NCBI GenBank assembly: GCA_934141615.1
Contig: CAKPCM010000002.1
Coordinates: 1-49,929, forward strand
From: an uncultured Bacilli bacterium
Lineage (GTDB): Bacteria > Bacillota_I > Bacilli_A > RF39 > UBA660
Direction: 5' to 3'
Length of the DNA: 49,929 nt
A program made the translations under genes and the position numbers. Positions 34,669 through 43,388 of the stretch are shown one piece after another. The stretch's first letter is position 1. Every line of letters starts with the position of its first letter. The notes beneath the pieces are model-generated. The model did no database searches, was not told the DNA's origin, and saw only the letters and a list, made by a program, of their open reading frames with translations.

Positions 34669-36864
34669 ATGAATGATACTCAGTTAATTGATATGATAAA
34701 CAAAAATGTAGAAAACGAAAACGGTAAAAAAAGTATTTCTTATGAAAAACTTGATGATGTTTTCTTAACCGATCTATCAGAAGATGATATTAATAAATTA
34801 TATGATATTCTTGAAGAGGAAAATATTGAAATTAAATCTGATAATTTAGATAATGATAATGTTTATTATGATATAGATAAAGATGCTCCTATGTTAGATG
34901 GCGTTAAGAATTATTTAAGGTTAATAGGGCAATATCCGTTGTTAACTGCTGAAGAGGAGGTATATTTAGCAGAGCAAATTAAACTTGGAAGCAAAGAAGC
35001 ACGTGATAAATTAATAAATTCTAACCTTAGATTGGTTGTATCAATAGCAAAAAAATATAATACAACAATCATGACAATGGATGATCGAATTCAAGAAGGT
35101 AATTTAGGACTTGCAAAAGCAGTTGAAAAATTTGATCCAACTAAGGGTTATAAATTTTCTACATATGCGACTTGGTGGATAAGGCAAGCTATAACAAGAT
35201 CGATCGCAGATAAAGAAAAATTAATTAGATTGCCGGTTCACTATACAGAAGAATTAAGAAAGGTTCAAAAGTTTATTAAAGAATACGAACACAAAAACAA
35301 CGTTTATCCTACAAAAAATGAAATAGCAAAAGGATTAGATATGAGTACCAAAAAAGTAGAAGATATATTAAAAAATTCTCTTGAGGTAAGTTCATTAAAT
35401 AAACCCGTTGGTGAAGATGAGGATTCAGCATTAGAGGATTTTATATCAGACGATTCCTTACCAATAGAAGGATTGACAGAAGATAAGTTTCTAGGAAAAG
35501 ATATAGAAAAAATGCTTAAAGATGTAGCTAATTATGGAAACAAAAATGAAAACACAAAAATAGCAAAAGATGAGATAATAGAAAATTTAGAATTAAAAAA
35601 GAAAAGTGAATTAGAGTATCTATTTGGTTATAAGGGCTTAATAACAGATGTTTATGGTTATGGTTTTTCTAAAAAAACAAAAGAAAAATATAATTATATA
35701 AATTTTATACCATCAGAAGAAAATAAGATTATATTTAATAATGAAAAGAAAGAGGCATATGAGTTATATTCATTAAAGAAACTTCTTTCTTTTGAGGGAT
35801 TAGTAACAGATGTTTATGGTTATCACTTATCAGAATCATTTAAAAATCAGTATCCATATGTAAAGTTTTATGATGGAGATATAAAAAAAGTTATGGTAGA
35901 TCATTATAGGAAAAATGAGATTATTCTTGAATCAAGAATAAATAAAACTATGACCTTACAAGAATTAGGAATTATGTTCGGACTTACAAGAGAAAGAATA
36001 AGACAGTTAAATAGTAAAATGATAGATAGATTAAAAAGAAATATATTATATGGTAAGACCTCAATAGAAAAGGGAATTTATGAAAAAGAAAAATTAAGGC
36101 ATGAGGTAATCAAAGCCACTGACGAAATTAAAGATTTTGTAAATTTATATGGTACTGGCTTGACTCTTTACGAAGTAGATTGTGCTTTTGAATTAGATAA
36201 AAGATATGAAACATTAAATAACATAATCAAATCTATATATGGAAAAATTCAGATAATAAAAGATGAATGTATTAAAATTTCAGGTAGTAAAGAAGTTACA
36301 AAAGAAGAATTACTTGCATCATTAGAAAAAATAAAGGAAAATTTAAAATTAGAAAAGAAAAAGCAAGAAGCAATTGTTAAAGAAAAAAAATTAACTGAAA
36401 GACACACTCAAAAATATGAAGAATTAGATGCAAAAGAAAAAGAATGCGTAAAAATGATATCTTCAATTGATAAAAAAATATTAAATATTTTAATTAGTAA
36501 TGCAGAAGCTTTATCTAATGATTCAAATATAAATATTAATAAATTTATTAATAATATTTATATGCCTGTTGGTACTATATTTGAGGGTATTAATTTAAAG
36601 AAAACACCGTATAAAGATATATTATTAAGTCTATCCTCTAGTAATATAGTTCTATTAGAGGAAGTTAGGGCTAAAACAATGTATATGAGTGAAAAGAAAG
36701 ACATTAAATTTTTAGAATCTATCAATGATGAGTCTCAATCTGATATAAAAAAATGTTTTGTTCACAAAGTAGTAGATGAAGTAAAACGAAAGGGATATTC
36801 TATACAAGAATATATTGATTTAAAACAATATATTAATTTGGAAGAAGAAAATAAAATTAAATAA
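34669..36864 (+). CDS. Giant sigma-70-like factor with split region 4 and long C-terminal extension
   Basis: The 731-residue product has sigma-70 features in order. A region 1.1-like start (about 20-56, YEKLDDVFLTDLSEDDINKL) precedes region 1.2 (about 72-105). Region 2 (about 110-190) contains DRIQEGNLGLAKAVEKFDPT and TYATWWIRQAITRSIADKEK. Region 3 (about 190-245) and the sigma finger EDSALEDFISDDSLP come next. Residues about 270-425 replace region 4.1 and hold two copies of GL[IV]TDVYGY, 54 residues apart. Region 4.2 is intact (MTLQELGIMFGLTRERIRQL, 428-447). Residues 460-731 are a helical, Lys/Glu-rich extension that I cannot place. The -10 and -35 reading helices are canonical, so the novelty lies in core or flap contacts and partner binding. 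Ribosome site AGGAGG, seven-base spacing. Confidence 0.85.
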   Translation: MNDTQLIDMINKNVENENGKKSISYEKLDDVFLTDLSEDDINKLYDILEEENIEIKSDNLDNDNVYYDIDKDAPMLDGVKNYLRLIGQYPLLTAEEEVYLAEQIKLGSKEARDKLINSNLRLVVSIAKKYNTTIMTMDDRIQEGNLGLAKAVEKFDPTKGYKFSTYATWWIRQAITRSIADKEKLIRLPVHYTEELRKVQKFIKEYEHKNNVYPTKNEIAKGLDMSTKKVEDILKNSLEVSSLNKPVGEDEDSALEDFISDDSLPIEGLTEDKFLGKDIEKMLKDVANYGNKNENTKIAKDEIIENLELKKKSELEYLFGYKGLITDVYGYGFSKKTKEKYNYINFIPSEENKIIFNNEKKEAYELYSLKKLLSFEGLVTDVYGYHLSESFKNQYPYVKFYDGDIKKVMVDHYRKNEIILESRINKTMTLQELGIMFGLTRERIRQLNSKMIDRLKRNILYGKTSIEKGIYEKEKLRHEVIKATDEIKDFVNLYGTGLTLYEVDCAFELDKRYETLNNIIKSIYGKIQIIKDECIKISGSKEVTKEELLASLEKIKENLKLEKKKQEAIVKEKKLTERHTQKYEELDAKEKECVKMISSIDKKILNILISNAEALSNDSNININKFINNIYMPVGTIFEGINLKKTPYKDILLSLSSSNIVLLEEVRAKTMYMSEKKDIKFLESINDESQSDIKKCFVHKVVDEVKRKGYSIQEYIDLKQYINLEEENKIK
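35642..35661 (+). repeat. 20-base direct repeat inside the sigma-like gene, copy 1
   Basis: The 20 bases from 35642 recur exactly at 35804-35823, 162 bases (54 codons) away and in frame. They encode TDVYGY in the inserted segment. The protein similarity extends over about 30 residues on each side, which indicates an internal domain duplication. Confidence 0.9.
35804..35823 (+). repeat. 20-base direct repeat inside the sigma-like gene, copy 2
   Basis: Second copy of the repeat at 35642-35661, encoding TDVYGYH in the second unit of the duplicated segment. Confidence 0.9.
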
Positions 36865-36875
36865 TGGAGGCAAAA

Positions 36876-37904
36876 ATGAAAGAAAATATAAGTGAAATAG
36901 CACAATATGTTTATGATAATCTATCTCACGGCGATTTTTCAATGAATGAATTGAATGAGATTTTAGAAAAGGATAATATTATATTAAATAATAAACAGTT
37001 AGGGAGGTTAATTTCTGAGTTAAGAAAGTATGGGTTAACCCTTGATGATACATTAGAAATTTATGATAAAGATGATCATACTAATAGTCACATTTCTTAT
37101 GATAATGCAGAATATGGTGAAAATTCAAACTATGTACAATCTTTATCAGAAGATGAATTACAATTAAGTGGTGCTGTTAAAAAATCAATTCCAGAAAATT
37201 TTGTTAGTTCGTTGAGTATTAAAGAGGCTATAACTGACAAAAAAATAGATAAATTTATTAAGTTTATGGAAATTCAACCAGTAGAACTTGCTAAAAAGGT
37301 AAAGAAAGAAATTTTGCAAGAAGTAAATGTTAATGCAGATAAAAAAATAGAGTTATCAAAATGTAGCGAATTTATGAAAAAATGTGTGGATAAATATTTT
37401 GCAAAAATTAATGTTAAAAATAATGTTATACCAAGAATTAAGAAAATACTTAAAAGTAGAGGAATAGAAAATAATATAGGAATAGAAGATTATGTGACAA
37501 GAAAGTTTAATGATAATGAATCATTATTGTTATCATTTAATTCTTATGATGATTTTTATAAAAAACAAGTAGAAGAATTATTAATAGAAGGTTATTTAAC
37601 ATATTTAAATTATTTATATTCACTAGCAAATGTAAAAATGCACGATGTTAAAGTAAATGATATGTTAGATAATTTACTTAAAGTTAAAGAATCTGATAAA
37701 GAAGAAATGCAGAAATTTAATAATGAACATCCTATTTTGGATGATATTGAAACTCAAGTGAAAGTTCAAGATGCTAATAATGCTCGTGCACAAGCTTCAA
37801 TTAACGCAGCTATTGAAGAATTAGGACCTAATGCGTCTAGTGAAGAAATAAGAAAAAGAAGTTTGGAAATATTAAATGATACTACACCAAGTAAATCTAA
37901 ATAA
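36876..37904 (+). CDS. Unknown protein coupled to the sigma-like gene
   Basis: I do not recognise this 342-residue protein. It has no signal peptide or membrane segment. The start at 36876 is set by TGGAGG five bases upstream. An in-frame ATG at 36864 overlaps the sigma stop and precedes that site. Residues 1-60 (YVYDNLSHGDFSMNELNEIL, QLGRLISELRKYGLTLDD) look like a small helical or winged-helix unit and recall the start of the sigma-like protein. The rest is helical and charged, ending in an Ala-rich, Glu-rich tail (AINAAIEELGPNASSEEIRK). The twelve-base gap and shared orientation make it a likely functional partner, for example a regulator or co-factor of the sigma-like protein; that is inference. 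Confidence 0.75.
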   Translation: MKENISEIAQYVYDNLSHGDFSMNELNEILEKDNIILNNKQLGRLISELRKYGLTLDDTLEIYDKDDHTNSHISYDNAEYGENSNYVQSLSEDELQLSGAVKKSIPENFVSSLSIKEAITDKKIDKFIKFMEIQPVELAKKVKKEILQEVNVNADKKIELSKCSEFMKKCVDKYFAKINVKNNVIPRIKKILKSRGIENNIGIEDYVTRKFNDNESLLLSFNSYDDFYKKQVEELLIEGYLTYLNYLYSLANVKMHDVKVNDMLDNLLKVKESDKEEMQKFNNEHPILDDIETQVKVQDANNARAQASINAAIEELGPNASSEEIRKRSLEILNDTTPSKSK

Positions 37905-37911
37905 TTCCTGG

Positions 37912-37940
37912 TTGAAATACATATTATAATATGATAAAAT
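37912..37940 (+). promoter_or_regulatory. Promoter of secG
   Basis: TTGAAA at 37912-37917, a 17-base spacer and TAAAAT at 37935-37940. It lets secG be transcribed independently of the sigma-like unit. Confidence 0.6.
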
Positions 37941-37964
37941 AAGTAGTAGCTAGGAGGGATACAT

Positions 37965-38174
37965 ATGCTTACAGTGTTAATGATTGTATCTGTTTTACTT
38001 ATTATTATAGTATTACTTCAAAGTGAGAAGGCTGAGTCTGGTAATATAATTACTGGTGGTAATGCTGATTTATTTATGAACAGAAAAGAACGTGGAGGAG
38101 AGCTATTTATTACTAGGTTAACTTACGTTTTAGGGATTTTATTCTTTATTTTGTGTATAATTATAGACATGTAG
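37965..38174 (+). CDS. secG: Preprotein translocase subunit SecG
   Basis: SecG assists SecYEA in protein export. The 69-residue product has two membrane helices (about 3-18 and 50-67) and the conserved loop LLQSEKAESGNIITGG. Length is normal. It precedes rnr and smpB, the Bacilli order. The ribosome site is AGGAGGG. Confidence 0.95.
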   Translation: MLTVLMIVSVLLIIIVLLQSEKAESGNIITGGNADLFMNRKERGGELFITRLTYVLGILFFILCIIIDM

Positions 38175-38176
38175 TT

Positions 38177-38205
38177 AAAAAAGGCTTTATTAATAGCCTT
38201 TTTTT
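38177..38205 (+). terminator. Terminator after secG
   Basis: AAAAAGGCT pairs with AGCCTTTTT around about eight bases and runs into further T. TATAAT at 38210-38215 just after could start rnr transcripts, but no -35 box is clear. Confidence 0.75.
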
Positions 38206-38240
38206 GTTTTATAATATATATAGAAAGATAGGTGGAACTT

Positions 38241-40379
38241 ATGAAAGATAGAATACTAAATATTTTAGAAGAGGAAGATAGAGCGTATACTGCAATTGAA
38301 CTTAAAGATATACTAGGTTTAAATACTACTGAAGAAGTAGAAGAGATGCTAAAAGTGCTAAATGAATTAGAAAGCAATTTAACAATATATCATACGAACA
38401 AAGATAAATATATGGCTTTTTGCTATAGTCATTTAAAAAAAGGTAAGATATCTGTTTCAGATAAAGGCTTTGGTTTTGTATTAATGGAAAGTGAAGATGA
38501 TATTCACGTTGATGCTAAACATTTAAATGGTGCGATAGATGGTGATATGGTAATTGTAGAAATTACTAATAAAAATACTGGTTCTAAAAAAGAGGGACGA
38601 GTACTTAGAATAGCATCTAGAAATTATGGGCCAATAGTAGGTGAGTTTAAATTTATAGATGATATGCCAACAATTATTTCAAATGATAAGAAGTTTAAAC
38701 AAAAAATAGTTTTAACTAAGGAAAGTACAAAAGACTGTGTAGAAGGCCATATTGTGGTTGCAAACGTTATTAAGGAGCTTGATAGAAATACTGTTTTAGC
38801 AGAAATAACAACCATTATAGGTCATAAAAATGACGTTGGTGTTGATGTTGAGGCAATCGTTTATAAACATATGTTTTCTCCTAAATTTCCTGATGAAGTT
38901 TTAGAAGAATTAAAAGATATACCAGATTCTGTAAGTGATGATGACAAAAAGGGAAGACGTGATTTAACTGACGTTACAATATTTACAATAGATGGTGATG
39001 ATACAAAGGATATAGATGATGCTATTTCGATAAAAAAACTTGCTAATGGAAATTACGAGTTAGGTGTTCATATAGCAGATGTTTCATATTATGTTAAACC
39101 GGGTACTCATCTATATGATGAAGCATATGAAAGAGGTACTAGCGTTTATTTAGTAGATAGGGTAATACCTATGCTTCCTCATAAGTTGTCTAATGGTATA
39201 TGTTCACTTAATCCCGGAGTAGAACGTTTGGCACAAAGTTGTGTAATGGAAATAGATAACAAAGGAAATGTTGTTTCTCATGACATATTTGAAAGTGTTA
39301 TTAAATCAAGAATTCAAATGACTTATAAAAAGGTTAATAAATGGTTAGATGAAGGTATTGTAGAAGATGGATATGCTCCTTTTACAAGCGATTTATCACT
39401 AATGAAAGAATTAGCAGATATTATAAGACATAATAGAGAAGCTCGTGGTGCGATTGATTTTGATACTGACGAAGCTAAAATAATTTCAGATGATACTGGA
39501 AAACCAATAGATGTAGTTTTAAGAGAACGTGCATCTGGTGAAAAAATGATAGAAGACTTTATGATAGCTGCCAATGAAACGGTTGCATCACATATATTCT
39601 ATATGGATTTACCATTTATATACCGTGTTCACGGAACTCCAAAGGAAGAAAAAGTAAATGACTTTTTGGATTTCGTAAGTTCTTTGGGTTATAAAATAAC
39701 AGGTAAAGTAAACATTAAGTATCCATCTTCAATAGAAAACGTGTTAAGTCAATTAAAAGATAAAAAAGAATATAAAATATTAGCATCACTTATGCTTCGT
39801 GCAATGCAAAAGGCCGTATATCAAACGGACAATATAGGTCATTTTGGACTTGCTAGTAAAATATATACTCACTTTACTTCACCAATTAGAAGATTTCCAG
39901 ATACAACGGTACATCGTCTTTTAAGAACTTATTTGTATAATGGTGATGAATCTAAGAAAACGACTGATTACTTTAGAGAGTATTTGCCACAACTTGCAGA
40001 ACATTCATCATTAAAAGAAAGAGATGCAATAGACTGTGAAAGAGAAGTTGAAGACATGAAGATGGCTGAGTACATGATGGATCATATTGGAGAAGAATTT
40101 ACTGGTATGATAAGTGGTGTTACATCATTTGGTATGTTTGTTGAACTACCTAATATGATAGAAGGTTTAGTTCATATAACTGATATTAAAGGAGACTATT
40201 ATAATTATGATGAAAGAACAATGTCTTTAGTAGGTCAGAAAACAAAAAGAAGATATAGAATTGGTGATACAGTAACAGTAATTTGCAAAAGTGCATCAAA
40301 AGAAGAAACTTTTATAGATTTTGAAATAAAAAAGGAAGAAGTAAATAATGAAGAAAAAGAAGCTAAAAACGTGGGTTAA
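38241..40379 (+). CDS. rnr: Ribonuclease R
   Basis: 3'-5' exoribonuclease that can degrade structured RNA and, in trans-translation, the faulty mRNA. The start is ATG at 38241, with AGGTGG five bases upstream; an in-frame GTG at 38232 is part of that site. The 712-residue product has an N-terminal winged helix, cold-shock domains and the RNB core with FTIDGDDTKDIDDAISI (catalytic Asp cluster). A C-terminal S1 domain (GEEFTGMISGVTSFGMFVEL) follows. It stands between secG and smpB-ssrA, which fits a role in tmRNA quality control. Confidence 0.97.
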   Translation: MKDRILNILEEEDRAYTAIELKDILGLNTTEEVEEMLKVLNELESNLTIYHTNKDKYMAFCYSHLKKGKISVSDKGFGFVLMESEDDIHVDAKHLNGAIDGDMVIVEITNKNTGSKKEGRVLRIASRNYGPIVGEFKFIDDMPTIISNDKKFKQKIVLTKESTKDCVEGHIVVANVIKELDRNTVLAEITTIIGHKNDVGVDVEAIVYKHMFSPKFPDEVLEELKDIPDSVSDDDKKGRRDLTDVTIFTIDGDDTKDIDDAISIKKLANGNYELGVHIADVSYYVKPGTHLYDEAYERGTSVYLVDRVIPMLPHKLSNGICSLNPGVERLAQSCVMEIDNKGNVVSHDIFESVIKSRIQMTYKKVNKWLDEGIVEDGYAPFTSDLSLMKELADIIRHNREARGAIDFDTDEAKIISDDTGKPIDVVLRERASGEKMIEDFMIAANETVASHIFYMDLPFIYRVHGTPKEEKVNDFLDFVSSLGYKITGKVNIKYPSSIENVLSQLKDKKEYKILASLMLRAMQKAVYQTDNIGHFGLASKIYTHFTSPIRRFPDTTVHRLLRTYLYNGDESKKTTDYFREYLPQLAEHSSLKERDAIDCEREVEDMKMAEYMMDHIGEEFTGMISGVTSFGMFVELPNMIEGLVHITDIKGDYYNYDERTMSLVGQKTKRRYRIGDTVTVICKSASKEETFIDFEIKKEEVNNEEKEAKNVG

Positions 40380-41502
40380 GGTTTTAATTCATATAATATT
40401 ATTATCTATCATAATATACTTAGGACTTTTCATTTATAAAAAGTTTGATATGGATAACCAAAAGGATAATAAAAAGCAAAAGGTAACAACAAAAAGTACT
40501 GAAGCTAAAAAAGAGTCAAACGAGCTTTCCATGGTTATGGTAGGAGATTGCTTGATTCACAGATTCATATATAATGATGCTTCAAATGGTGATGGAACAT
40601 ATTCTTTTGATAGTATGTTTGATGAGGTTTCTCCATTAATTAAAGGACATGATTTAGCCTTTTATAACCAAGAGAGTATAATAGGTGGTAAAAATTTAGG
40701 CCTTTCAGCATATCCAAGATTTAATTCTCCTGAAGAAATAGGAGATACAATGGTTAACTTAGGTTTTAATTTAGTTAGTTTAGCTAATAACCATACCATG
40801 GATAAGGGAGAAGTAGGAGTAATTAATTCGGTGAATTATTGGAAAACTAAGCCGGGAGTTTACTATTCTGGTCAAGCACTTTCATCATCTGACAGAGAAA
40901 GCAATATAAAGGTAGAAGAAAAAAATGGTATAAAGTACGCTTTTCTAGCTTATACATCAGTTACAAATGGTCTTTTACCTCCTAGTGGTAAAGAATACTT
41001 AACTAACATTTATTCTAAGGAAAAGGCCCAAAAAGATATTAATAAGATAAAGAATAAAGTAGATTTAATAATTGTATCAATGCACTGGGGAGAAGAATAT
41101 GTAACAACTCCAAATAATTCTCAGAAGCAAATAGCAAAAGAATTATCTGAGATGGGTGTAAATTTAGTTATAGGAAATCACGCTCATATGATAGAACCAG
41201 TAGAGAAAATAAACGATACCTTGGTATTTTATGCACTTGGTAATTTTATTGCAGCACAAGATACTAATGATAAGCAAACGGGTGCTTTAGTAACTTTAAA
41301 TATAAACAAGGATAAAAATGGTAAGATAACCTTTAGTAACGTAAAAGCAAATCTTTTATATACTTATTTTAAAGGTAGCCATAACTTTAAGGTGTATCCT
41401 TATACAAAATTAAATAATAGTCTTTTAAATAATTATGAAACATACTATAATAAGTACAAAGGTGTTTTAACTAAGTATACCAACATAGTAGAGGTGGAAT
41501 AA
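40348..41502 (+). CDS. CapA-family metallophosphatase-like protein, membrane-anchored
   Basis: Member of the CapA/PGA-synthesis family, which has a calcineurin-like metallophosphatase fold. The 384-residue product starts with a Lys-rich stretch and one membrane segment (about 12-27, LIHIILLSIIIYLGLFIY). The domain is extracytoplasmic. Metal motifs are MVGDCLIH, YNQESIIGG, LANNHTMDKG, VSMHWGEEY and IGNHAHMIEP. It overlaps the rnr 3' end by 32 bases. No capB or capC is nearby, so poly-glutamate capsule synthesis is not implied. A role at the cell wall is an inference. Confidence 0.88.
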   Translation: MKKKKLKTWVKVLIHIILLSIIIYLGLFIYKKFDMDNQKDNKKQKVTTKSTEAKKESNELSMVMVGDCLIHRFIYNDASNGDGTYSFDSMFDEVSPLIKGHDLAFYNQESIIGGKNLGLSAYPRFNSPEEIGDTMVNLGFNLVSLANNHTMDKGEVGVINSVNYWKTKPGVYYSGQALSSSDRESNIKVEEKNGIKYAFLAYTSVTNGLLPPSGKEYLTNIYSKEKAQKDINKIKNKVDLIIVSMHWGEEYVTTPNNSQKQIAKELSEMGVNLVIGNHAHMIEPVEKINDTLVFYALGNFIAAQDTNDKQTGALVTLNINKDKNGKITFSNVKANLLYTYFKGSHNFKVYPYTKLNNSLLNNYETYYNKYKGVLTKYTNIVEVE

Positions 41503-41939
41503 TGATAGAAATAAAAAATAAAAAAGCTTCATTTGATTATTTTATAGAAGATACATATGAGTGCGGAATAGTTTTAACTGGTACTGAGATAAAGTCCATT
41601 AGAAAGGGTAGTTGTAATTTAAAAGATAGCTATGCTAGAGTTAAAAATGGTGAAGTTTTTCTAACTAATATGTTTATTTCTACTTATGAAGAGGGTAATC
41701 GTTTTAATCATGACGAAAGAAGAGAAAGAAAGCTTTTACTTCATAAAAAAGAAATATATAAAATAAGAGATAAGGTGGAAAAAGAAGGTTATTCGCTAGT
41801 TCCTGTTAAATTATATTTAAAAGATGGAAGAGCTAAAATACTACTTGGTATAGCAAGAGGTAAAAAGCTTTATGATAAAAGACAAAGTCTAAAAGAAAAA
41901 GATATTAAAAGAGAAATGGAAAAAAATATAAGGTATTAA
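41502..41939 (+). CDS. smpB: SsrA-binding protein
   Basis: SmpB binds tmRNA and delivers it to stalled ribosomes. The 145-residue product has the OB-fold motifs KKASFDYFIEDTYECGIVL, GTEIKSIRKGSCNLKDSYA and the Lys/Arg-rich C-terminal tail KLYDKRQSLKEKDIKREM that enters the decoding site. Its start shares a base with the previous stop. Its partner ssrA lies 1.4 kb downstream, separated only by a gene on the opposite strand. Confidence 0.97.
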   Translation: MIEIKNKKASFDYFIEDTYECGIVLTGTEIKSIRKGSCNLKDSYARVKNGEVFLTNMFISTYEEGNRFNHDERRERKLLLHKKEIYKIRDKVEKEGYSLVPVKLYLKDGRAKILLGIARGKKLYDKRQSLKEKDIKREMEKNIRY

Positions 41940-41970
41940 AAAGGTTCCAAATTACTTGGAATCTTTTTAT
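41938..41970. terminator. Bidirectional terminator between smpB and the NAGPA-type gene
   Basis: AAAAAGGTTCCAA pairs with TTGGAATCTTTTT around five bases. T runs follow the stem on both strands, and it lies between convergent genes. Confidence 0.85.
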
Positions 41971-43289
41971 TTGTCTGTAACTATTATTGATGTTGCAATA
42001 GTACGAGTTCTATGCCTTAATGCTCCATCTACTGGATCATTTATATAACAATATGTATCAGTACAAGTGTCTTTATATTTTAAGGCTTCCTTTTGTGGTA
42101 ATACCATAACAGTTGATGTTCCACCATCTAAATTAGCAGCGTTAATAGCGCCGTATTTATCCATTATATCTGTTAAATCTACCATATCGGCTCCCTTTGT
42201 TCTAGAAGAATTACTGTTGATAACTAAAAGTAATATAATACCATCTGACCTTTGTCCAATAGCGGTTCTAGCGGCATATCCCCAACCACCATTTCCTTTT
42301 ATAAATGATTTTTTACCATTTACGATTAAGAATGGTCCCCAAGATACACCGTCTCTAACGTTCATGTTTAATGCTTTTTGTGCTGTAGCACCTTTAATTA
42401 ACACTAATTTATTATCATTTGTGATACCAATTATACCACCAGACTGAGTGTATGAACTATAGTTATTATCTGTTATTACTTTACCATTAGAAATTGTTAC
42501 ACCAGTTGGCATACCACCGGTACTATTGTTGCCTGGATCATAAAATCCACCACCATTAACTGCAAGCATGGCCTTATTATCTTCGGCCATTTTCGTAACT
42601 AACTGTCCTTTTACTCCTAAACTTTTGGTTACTGAAACTTTAACCATAGAAGGATCATATATGGCGGCTAGATAACCTTTCTGCCCATTAACTTCTAATT
42701 CTATTATTTTATATTTTGCGTCTTTGTCATGCTTTAAAATCTGCTCTTCATATTCGTTTTCATAAGTTATTTCTTCTTCCATATCTATTAAGTCGGTATT
42801 TGTCTCTTCGTTAACTTCTATTATGTAGTTTCCTTTAATTACCTTTAATATTTCATCATCATTATAAAACCATTTACATAAGTATTGATGATTCATAGTA
42901 GACATCGCGGTAGATATAAGCCACGTTCTAAAGTTATCATATGGTCCATATAATAAGAACGTAAAACCAAAGCATCCTAGTATGTATATTGTAAGTATGA
43001 TATTTTTAATAACTTTAAATACTTTTTTCTTTTTAAGAATGTTTTTTTTACTTTTCTTAATTTTAAATAATCCTATGATAAAAAGGTATATAAATATGGA
43101 TAGAAGTACGCAAGATATATAGTTAAATGGAACTTTCACAAGTCTTTTTGTGTGTAGTGATATTATGGTTAATAAAAATAATATCGGTATCATAATAAGA
43201 GGAATTGTTCTAAACCATATTTTTATTTTACTATTTTTATCATCAAAGTCATAAAATTGTAATACTTCTATTTCTTCGTTATTATTCAT
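41967..43289 (-). CDS. Phosphodiester glycosidase (NAGPA) domain membrane protein
   Basis: 440 residues. Three or four hydrophobic segments lie in the first 135 residues (PLIMIPILFLLTIISL, ISCVLLSIFIYLFIIGLF, IILTIYILGCFGFTFLLY). An external domain follows. That domain carries the NAGPA motifs AVNGGGFYDPG, GVSWGPFLIVNG, AARTAIGQRSDG and NAANLDGGTSTVM. The family cleaves or binds sugar phosphodiesters, and bacterial members are linked to exopolysaccharide or teichoic acid. The substrate is unknown. It is inserted, on the other strand, between smpB and ssrA. Confidence 0.88.
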   Translation of the reverse strand: MNNNEEIEVLQFYDFDDKNSKIKIWFRTIPLIMIPILFLLTIISLHTKRLVKVPFNYISCVLLSIFIYLFIIGLFKIKKSKKNILKKKKVFKVIKNIILTIYILGCFGFTFLLYGPYDNFRTWLISTAMSTMNHQYLCKWFYNDDEILKVIKGNYIIEVNEETNTDLIDMEEEITYENEYEEQILKHDKDAKYKIIELEVNGQKGYLAAIYDPSMVKVSVTKSLGVKGQLVTKMAEDNKAMLAVNGGGFYDPGNNSTGGMPTGVTISNGKVITDNNYSSYTQSGGIIGITNDNKLVLIKGATAQKALNMNVRDGVSWGPFLIVNGKKSFIKGNGGWGYAARTAIGQRSDGIILLLVINSNSSRTKGADMVDLTDIMDKYGAINAANLDGGTSTVMVLPQKEALKYKDTCTDTYCYINDPVDGALRHRTRTIATSIIVTDK

Positions 43290-43309
43290 ATACTTTTCTC
43301 CTATTGTTA

Positions 43310-43338
43310 ATTATACAGAAACTTACAAAATTTGACAA
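43310..43338 (-). promoter_or_regulatory. Promoter of the NAGPA-type gene
   Basis: On the minus strand TTGTCA (43338-43333), a 17-base spacer and TATAAT (43315-43310). Confidence 0.7.
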
Positions 43339-43356
43339 TTAAAAATTATGAATCTA

Positions 43357-43365
43357 TGTTATAAT
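43357..43365 (+). promoter_or_regulatory. Extended -10 promoter of ssrA
   Basis: TGT then TATAAT at 43360-43365, about 24 bases before the mature 5' end of tmRNA, so a short leader would be removed by RNase P. The -35 box is weak. Confidence 0.55.
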
Positions 43366-43388
43366 ACTATTGTTATTTATATCTATAT

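Noticed and set aside
43332..43365. TTGACA at 43332 read as the -35 box of ssrA with TATAAT at 43360
   Set aside because: The spacer would be 22 bases, too long. The same bases on the minus strand form TTGTCA with TATAAT at 17 bases and serve the NAGPA-type gene. ssrA more likely uses the extended -10 box.
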